A DNA stretch of 10,767 nucleotides from positions 1-10,767 of the forward strand of contig JAUPKM010000455.1 in NCBI GenBank assembly GCA_030837445.1, given 5' to 3'. Shown piece by piece: positions 6,684 through 10,767 of the stretch. Both the position numbers and the translations under genes were made by a program. Position 1 is the first letter of the stretch. Each line of letters starts with the position of its first letter. The notes under the pieces are model-generated. The model did no database searches. It had not been told where the DNA came from and saw nothing but the letters and a program-made list of their open reading frames with translations. The stretch comes from Actinomycetota bacterium. Lineage in GTDB: Bacteria; Actinomycetota; Actinomycetes; S36-B12; UBA10799.

Positions 6684-8165
6684 TCAATCGGCCAACTGCC
6701 TCGCCAGTGAGATCAACGTTCGTACCGCCGCACCGGTACCCCCGGACGGGGTGTAGTCGCGGCCGCTACCTTCGTTGAAGGCCGGTCCGGCGATGTCGAG
6801 GTGGGCCCAGGAGGCGCCGTCTTGGACGAATTCCGACAGGAAGAGACCTGCGGTCATCATGCCCCCCAACCGTTCGCCGATGTTGGCGATATCTGCGATC
6901 TTGGATTTCAACGAAGGCCGCAGTTCCGGCGGCAGTGGCATCGGCCACATCTGTTCACCGGCGCTTCCGGCGGCGGCTATCACTCGGTCCCGCAGCTCCT
7001 CGTCGTTCGCCATGACTGCGGAGATGTGGGTGCCCAGCGCGACCGTCTGGGCCCCCGTGAGGGTGGCCACGTCGACCAGCACGTCGGGTTCGTCCTCGCA
7101 GGCTCTGACCAGAGCGTCGGCGAGGACGAGTCGTCCCTCGGCATCGGTGTTGAGGACCTCGACGGTCTTGCCGCCATACATGGTGAGCACATCGCCAGGC
7201 CGCTGCGCCGATCCACTGGGCATGTTCTCAGCGATGGCGAGGTACGCGGTCACCTGGACCGGGATCCGTAGCCGGGCGATCGCCAACGTGGCCATCGCCA
7301 CTGCGGCCGCGCCGGCCATGTCGCACTTCATCGTGATCATGCTGGCTGCCGGTTTCAGACTCAAGCCACCCGAATCGAAGGTGATGCCCTTTCCGACCAG
7401 CGCCAGATGCCCCTGCGCCTTGGCGGGGTGATAGCTCATCCTGACGAGTCGAGGCGGATTGATCGAACCCTGGCCCACGCCGAGGATGCCGCCGAAGCCT
7501 TCGCGAGCGAGTTTGCGCTCGCTGAAGACATCGACCCGGACGGGAGTGTCCGCGGCCGCTTTGCGGACCGCTTCGGCCAGGTCATTGGGCGACTGCGCCG
7601 ATGGCGGCGTGTTGACAAGGTCGCGGGTGGCGAGGACGGCATCGGTGATGAGCTCGGACTTCTTCACCTCGCTCTGCACGGACTTGCTGCGGGCATCGGA
7701 GACGAGCAGCAGAATCTCGTCAGTGCCGGTGCGGCCGTCGCGGTCACCGGACCCTCGGAAACTCGTGAATTGGTAGGCGCCCAACCGAGCCCCCTGCCCG
7801 ATCGCCGCAATCTGCTCTGGCTCCGTGCTCGGGCAGGCGATCGCGACGGTGGATCTGTCGGACAGGGCCCGCAGCGCGTTACCGGCTGCCCGTCGCATCG
7901 CCTCGGTGTCGGGTTCTGCTGGTGTGCACGTGAAGACGACGAGGTCGGCCGAGACCGCCTCCGGCGACGGGCACACGACCACTTCAGAGGCCGCGATCTT
8001 GGGGGAGGCGATCCGAAGCAGCTTCAGAAGTTTGCTCGCGACCGGCTTGGGCACAGAGGTGCCGGCGGCCAGTACGGCCCCACTCTTCCGCGGGTGCACG
8101 AAGACCACTAGGGCATCGGATTTGGCGGTCGCGGGGTGGGCGGTGCTCAGGCGCAGGCTGGTCAC
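6684..8165 (-). CDS. pepA: Leucyl aminopeptidase, M17 family
   Basis: Cytosolic two-metal aminopeptidase that removes N-terminal residues in peptide turnover. Numbered from GTG 8165 (493 residues), the M17 metal ligands and catalytic residues are all visible: Lys259, Asp264 and the catalytic Lys271 in GKGITFDSGGLSLKP, Asp282 in MKCDMAGA, and Asp341, Glu343 and catalytic Arg345 in the family signature NTDAEGRL. The variable N-terminal domain covers about residues 1-165 and the catalytic domain the rest. I prefer GTG 8165 because GGAGGA (8169-8174) lies just ahead of it and the protein then begins MTSLRLSTA, like known actinobacterial PepA. An upstream GTG at 8192 would add nine residues and lies only 8 nt past a -10-like box. 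It is divergent from gcvT. Confidence 0.95.
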   Translation of the reverse strand: MTSLRLSTAHPATAKSDALVVFVHPRKSGAVLAAGTSVPKPVASKLLKLLRIASPKIAASEVVVCPSPEAVSADLVVFTCTPAEPDTEAMRRAAGNALRALSDRSTVAIACPSTEPEQIAAIGQGARLGAYQFTSFRGSGDRDGRTGTDEILLLVSDARSKSVQSEVKKSELITDAVLATRDLVNTPPSAQSPNDLAEAVRKAAADTPVRVDVFSERKLAREGFGGILGVGQGSINPPRLVRMSYHPAKAQGHLALVGKGITFDSGGLSLKPAASMITMKCDMAGAAAVAMATLAIARLRIPVQVTAYLAIAENMPSGSAQRPGDVLTMYGGKTVEVLNTDAEGRLVLADALVRACEDEPDVLVDVATLTGAQTVALGTHISAVMANDEELRDRVIAAAGSAGEQMWPMPLPPELRPSLKSKIADIANIGERLGGMMTAGLFLSEFVQDGASWAHLDIAGPAFNEGSGRDYTPSGGTGAAVRTLISLARQLAD

Positions 8166-8200
8166 GGGTCCTCCGATTGGGAATTGATGCACTCATCGCC

Positions 8201-8206
8201 ACCCTA
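8201..8206 (-). promoter_or_regulatory. Possible -10 box for pepA
   Basis: TAGGGT on the minus strand fits the actinobacterial TANNNT -10 pattern. A start near 8194 would give a leader of about 28 nt that contains GGAGGA ahead of GTG 8165, which supports the shorter pepA start. No convincing -35 box is seen. The short inverted repeat CCGAA-CC-TTCGG (about 8219-8230) lies where the -35 region would be. Confidence 0.4.
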
Positions 8207-8281
8207 CGTCCGGAACCGCCGAACCTTCGGGATCTGCGGCCGGTGGCGTTGGCCGGTCGGCGCGACAGCCTGTGCCCCGGA

Positions 8282-8287
8282 TAACGT
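8282..8287 (+). promoter_or_regulatory. Possible -10 box for a leaderless gcvT transcript
   Basis: TAACGT matches TANNNT and ends six bases before ATG 8294, the spacing expected if transcription begins at the A of the start codon. This would explain why the only purine-rich stretch (AGGGG, 8289-8293) abuts the ATG too closely to act as a Shine-Dalgarno site. No good -35 box is visible. Confidence 0.35.
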
Positions 8288-8293
8288 CAGGGG

Positions 8294-9463
8294 ATGACAC
8301 AGCCAGCAATGGACGACGTTTCCACAGCAACCACAGCAACCACGGCAGCCGCGATTCCGTCGACCTCGCCGGAGTTGCTTCTATCCCCCTTGCATGACGC
8401 TCATGTCGGCGCAGGCGCCAAATTCTCCGAGTTCGCCGGTTGGAAGATGCCGCTGGAGTTCAGCGGTGTGGTGTCCGAGCACTTGGCCGTTCGCAGCAGC
8501 GTGGGCATCTTCGATGTGTCGCATCTGGGGACCACGTTGGTTCGAGGCGAAGGCGCCGTGGCAGATCTCAACCGGATCCTGACCAACGACTTGGACCGGA
8601 TCGGCCCAGGTCAGGCGCAATACAGCTTGGTGTGTGACGACGAGGGACGGGTGATAGATGACCTGATCGTCTATGTCTTCGGCGCAGATGATGCCCTGTT
8701 GATTCCCAACGCGGGGAACGCTGGTGTGGTCAATGACTTGGTGAGATCCCGAGTCGGTCCCGCAGTCCAGGTGATCGATAGCCAGCGGGAGACAGCCATC
8801 ATCGCGGTACAAGGACCGGCAGCGGCTGAGCTTCTGCGTGCGGTCGGGTTGCCTGTCGTGATGGCCTACCTGGGCGTGCTGCGCGACACCTTCGAGGGTG
8901 TCGAGGTGGTTGTCTGCCGGACCGGATACACCGGCGAGAAGGGATATGAGCTGTTGCTGCCGGCCGAGGTTGCGGTCCGCCTGTGGGATCGACTGCTGAC
9001 AGCCGGTGCTTCGCTCGGCGTGCGTCCGTGCGGTCTGGGCGCGAGGGACACCCTGCGCACGGAAATGGGGTATCCGTTGCATGGCCAGGATCTTGGCGGC
9101 GAGATCGGACCGGTGGAGGCGGGTCTGAGTTGGGCTGTGGGTTGGGAGAAGCCGGAGTTCTCCGGTCGCGAGGCGTTGGTTGCGGGCCGGGACGGCAGCT
9201 TGCGACCGCGTGTCAGGGCGCTGGTATTGCTCGACCGAGGGGTGCCGCGCGCAGGAGCTAGCGTCCACCTGCGGCCGGACGGTCCCCAGGTCGGACACCT
9301 CACCAGTGGTACCTTCTCGCCGGTGCTGAAGGTGGGCATCGGGATGGCCCTATTGGCTCCAGAGATCGGGCCCGGTGATGAGGTCGTGATCAGTCAGCGC
9401 GGGCGCTGGCTGACGGCCAGGGTCACTCCCACTCCGTTGGTCGAATCGTCGCCACGGGATTGA
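8294..9463 (+). CDS. gcvT: Glycine cleavage system aminomethyltransferase (T protein)
   Basis: Transfers the methylene group from aminomethylated lipoyl H protein to tetrahydrofolate, releasing ammonia; cytosolic. The 389 residues show the GcvT landmarks in order: FAGWKMPLEFSGV (47-60), VGIFDVSHLG (70-79), the catalytic-region LTNDLDRIGPGQ with the key Asp99, RVIDDLIVY, GYTGEKGYE, GLGARDTLRTEMGYPLHGQD, and the C-terminal barrel domain starting near LRPRVRALVL. The family normally begins around SPLHDAH (31-37), so this protein has about 30 additional Thr/Ala/Ser-rich residues, including a repeated TAT pattern; the true start could be ATG 8309 or another internal site. No gcvH or gcvP lies in the window. 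The last 114 bp overlap the convergent minus-strand gene. Confidence 0.95.
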   Translation: MTQPAMDDVSTATTATTAAAIPSTSPELLLSPLHDAHVGAGAKFSEFAGWKMPLEFSGVVSEHLAVRSSVGIFDVSHLGTTLVRGEGAVADLNRILTNDLDRIGPGQAQYSLVCDDEGRVIDDLIVYVFGADDALLIPNAGNAGVVNDLVRSRVGPAVQVIDSQRETAIIAVQGPAAAELLRAVGLPVVMAYLGVLRDTFEGVEVVVCRTGYTGEKGYELLLPAEVAVRLWDRLLTAGASLGVRPCGLGARDTLRTEMGYPLHGQDLGGEIGPVEAGLSWAVGWEKPEFSGREALVAGRDGSLRPRVRALVLLDRGVPRAGASVHLRPDGPQVGHLTSGTFSPVLKVGIGMALLAPEIGPGDEVVISQRGRWLTARVTPTPLVESSPRD

Positions 9464-10495
9464 CCGGGCGTGAGCGGATCTAGGAGGCGCGGAACGAGGA
9501 GGCGTGGAGCGGCCGCGCTGCCCGACGATTGCCAGGTACGCGCCTCGCTCATCAGACCCCACCACCGTGATTCCGGCCGGAGCCGCACCAACCAGCAGGT
9601 CTTCTGCCAGGTGAGACGTCCTCCGCCCGCGGGAGGTGACGAGGAATCGGCCCTCGTCGGTGCGCACATAGGCATGCTCCGTGCCGATGGTCAGCACCCG
9701 GCGGACTGCGCCAGGGATCTCTGGCAGGCGGTACCCCGACGCACGCAGTGCAGCGTGCTCCGGCTCCGCCGCGACTGAAATCCACGACGGCGCCCGATCC
9801 GCCCACCGCTTGTCGGCCGGTACCCTCGGCCGATACCGGACAACGCGCCCAGGCGTGTCGTGCCCCGACCAACTGCCGACGACCGCGCGGCCGGGCTCGA
9901 GCCACTCCCCGATCGCGCCGTTGGCGCGGATTGCGGGTAGGTCAAGCCAGGTCACCGGTGACTGGGAGGACACGACCGGGATCGGCTCCGACCCAGGCAT
10001 CGGCGATGACACCCACGCGAGCTGCCAATGCCAACATTGGTGCAATCGGCATTCGTCGGCGCCTCCTGACCTTCCGGCGCTCCGGGAGCTTCTCGAGTTT
10101 CCTGGCCCCGGCGCAGCGGGCACGAAGGGTTCCGTCTCCAGTAGCAACCAGCCGCGATCCATCGGAGTCGCGGAGACCAATTCCCGACCGGCGACGGTTG
10201 GCGGCCGAAGCCCGTTCACGCCGCTGTCTCTGGCGACCCAGAGTAGGCCGGCCGCTCCAGCAGGAATGACGGCAGTGTCGTGGTTGGCAGTAGCGCCGTA
10301 GCGGCCGAATCCGGCCGGTAGTCGCCAGCTGGACTCCACAGACAGTTGCGGCGGCAGGGTCAGTTTCGGTCCCGGCTGCAGGTGTACTGCGGCGGTGCGA
10401 GGGCGTCTGTTGCCGCTGTCCTCGGTCGCCGGCAGGTCAGCGGGACCCCCAACGATGGCGTGCCAGGTCAGCAAAACAAGGAGCAGGATCACCAT
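9350..10495 (-). CDS. Unrecognised exported or membrane-anchored protein
   Basis: A 381-residue frame whose ATG (10493-10495) overlaps the stop of the upstream gene as ATGGTGA, a layout typical of translational coupling; a TTG further upstream would overlap that gene by about 190 bp and is unlikely. The N-terminus MVILLLVLLTWHAIVGG is hydrophobic, consistent with a signal peptide or anchor, although it lacks the usual basic residues. The rest is rich in Trp, Gly, Val and Arg, with stretches such as TAVIPAGAAGLLWVARDSG and HAYVRTDEGRFLVTSRG that look like short beta strands, possibly a propeller-like fold (inference). A cysteine pair (Cys149, Cys154; CRLHQC) could form a disulfide outside the cell. 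Conserved-looking sequence ends near AYLAIVGQRG; the final 50 or so residues start with a PPRSA repeat and run antisense into gcvT. I assign no function. Confidence 0.7.
   Translation of the reverse strand: MVILLLVLLTWHAIVGGPADLPATEDSGNRRPRTAAVHLQPGPKLTLPPQLSVESSWRLPAGFGRYGATANHDTAVIPAGAAGLLWVARDSGVNGLRPPTVAGRELVSATPMDRGWLLLETEPFVPAAPGPGNSRSSRSAGRSGGADECRLHQCWHWQLAWVSSPMPGSEPIPVVSSQSPVTWLDLPAIRANGAIGEWLEPGRAVVGSWSGHDTPGRVVRYRPRVPADKRWADRAPSWISVAAEPEHAALRASGYRLPEIPGAVRRVLTIGTEHAYVRTDEGRFLVTSRGRRTSHLAEDLLVGAAPAGITVVGSDERGAYLAIVGQRGRSTPPRSAPPRSAHARSIPWRRFDQRSGSDPGRQPAPALTDHDLITGPDLWSQ
9482..9511 (-). repeat. Two tandem 15-bp units encoding PPRSA
   Basis: Units 9482-9496 and 9497-9511 (AGGAGGCGCGGAACG and AGGAGGCGTGGAGCG, plus strand) match at 13 of 15 positions. 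On the minus strand they encode the TPPRSAPPRSA stretch near the C-terminus of the exported protein. They lie just past the gcvT stop, where that protein seems to leave its conserved part. Confidence 0.7.
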
Positions 10496-10767
10496 ACGAT
10501 CGCCCCGCCGAACCGGACCCCAGCCGCGGTCAGCGCGGAACTGGACGTGGTGTGCCGTCCAGCAAGTGGCGATCGGGCCGGGTCCCAGACCAGCAGCATC
10601 CCGCCGGCGGGGGTGACCGAGTAGCCATGGAGGACTAGGGCGTGGCCTCCACCGAGTGGCAACAGGCCCTCGTACCAAGGCAGTTGTCCGGGATCGACGC
10701 CGATGATGACCGCGGAGCGGTAGCGCTCGACGTCCATCCGCACTCGAGAGAGCAGGACTCGAGGCGA
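10489..10767 (-). CDS. C39/papain-like cysteine peptidase domain protein, 3' part (partial)
   Basis: The minus-strand frame is open from the window edge (10767) to a TGA at 10489-10491, giving 92 residues; the gene's start lies outside. An in-frame GTG at 10743 and an ATG six bases after it exist, but the sequence before them (SPRVLLSR) reads as ordinary protein, so I treat the gene as truncated by the window. The segment VIIGVDPGQLPWYE, then GGGHALVLHGYS, then LLVWDPA resembles the His and Asp/Asn blocks of C39-like (papain-fold) peptidases, where GHALV-x-GY and a following W/D-DP are typical. The nucleophilic Cys would lie upstream and is not visible. Its stop overlaps the start of the following exported protein, so the two are probably made together. 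The family assignment is tentative. Confidence 0.6.
   Translation of the reverse strand, partial: SPRVLLSRVRMDVERYRSAVIIGVDPGQLPWYEGLLPLGGGHALVLHGYSVTPAGGMLLVWDPARSPLAGRHTTSSSALTAAGVRFGGAIVW

Noticed and set aside
8238..8257. Short direct repeat GGCCGGT (two copies, 13-bp period) in the pepA-gcvT gap
   Set aside because: Seven bases of G/C-rich sequence are easily repeated by chance at this base composition.
8166..8293. Glycine riboswitch upstream of gcvT
   Set aside because: The divergent gap is only 128 bp, contains promoter-like elements right up to both starts, and shows no tandem aptamer-like structure; the gcvT transcript looks leaderless.
9681..10301. Plus-strand open frame of 206 codons at the right end
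   Set aside because: Antisense to the exported-protein gene, which has a hydrophobic N-terminus and a coupled start; the plus frame shows only low-complexity composition.

Overview
The window is high-GC DNA with strong G/C preference at third codon positions, GTG as well as ATG starts, and few strong Shine-Dalgarno sites. The conserved core reads gcvT (+), then pepA, lpdA, E2 (sucB/dlaT) and a TIGR01777-family epimerase-like gene, all on the minus strand. This matches the central metabolic neighbourhood of Actinomycetota; Mycobacterium tuberculosis, for example, carries gcvT, pepB, dlaT and a TIGR01777 gene together, followed by lipB and lipA. I therefore read it as an actinobacterial chromosome segment; genus is not determinable by eye.

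Layout, left to right. Positions 1-105 hold the 3' end of a plus-strand gene I do not recognise. A long GC-rich hairpin (113-165) separates it from a convergent minus-strand FAD-dependent amine-oxidase-like gene (195-1478). Divergent from that gene, a probable small plus-strand gene (1537-1926) encodes a proline-rich protein ending in one membrane helix. It runs tail to tail into the TIGR01777 gene (1953-2840). Upstream of that on the same strand come the double-lipoyl E2 acyltransferase (2886-5030), dihydrolipoyl dehydrogenase E3 (5162-6547, GTG start) and the M17 leucyl aminopeptidase (6684-8165, GTG start). A 128-bp divergent spacer carries promoter-like signals for pepA and for gcvT (8294-9463). 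The right end holds a minus-strand pair: the 3' part of a gene with a C39/papain-like peptidase signature (10489 to beyond 10767), whose stop overlaps the start of a gene for an unrecognised secreted or membrane-anchored protein (9350-10495). The latter's 3' end overlaps gcvT antisense by 114 bp.

How they fit together. The E2 protein carries lipoyl groups that are acylated by an E1 (not present here) and reoxidised by the E3 encoded next to it, so lpdA and the E2 gene supply two of the three subunits of a 2-oxoacid dehydrogenase complex (pyruvate and/or 2-oxoglutarate). E3 also reoxidises the H protein of the glycine cleavage system, in which GcvT is the aminomethyltransferase, so lipoate-dependent metabolism is the common theme. 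PepA is a housekeeping peptidase that commonly sits here. The lipB/lipA genes often found downstream of the TIGR01777 gene are not in the window; the small membrane protein and the FAD enzyme occupy that place.

No mobile element, CRISPR array, tRNA or rRNA was seen. The least explained parts are the small tail-anchored protein, the operator-like palindrome and direct repeats in front of the E2 gene, and the peptidase-like/secreted protein pair with its antisense overlap with gcvT.
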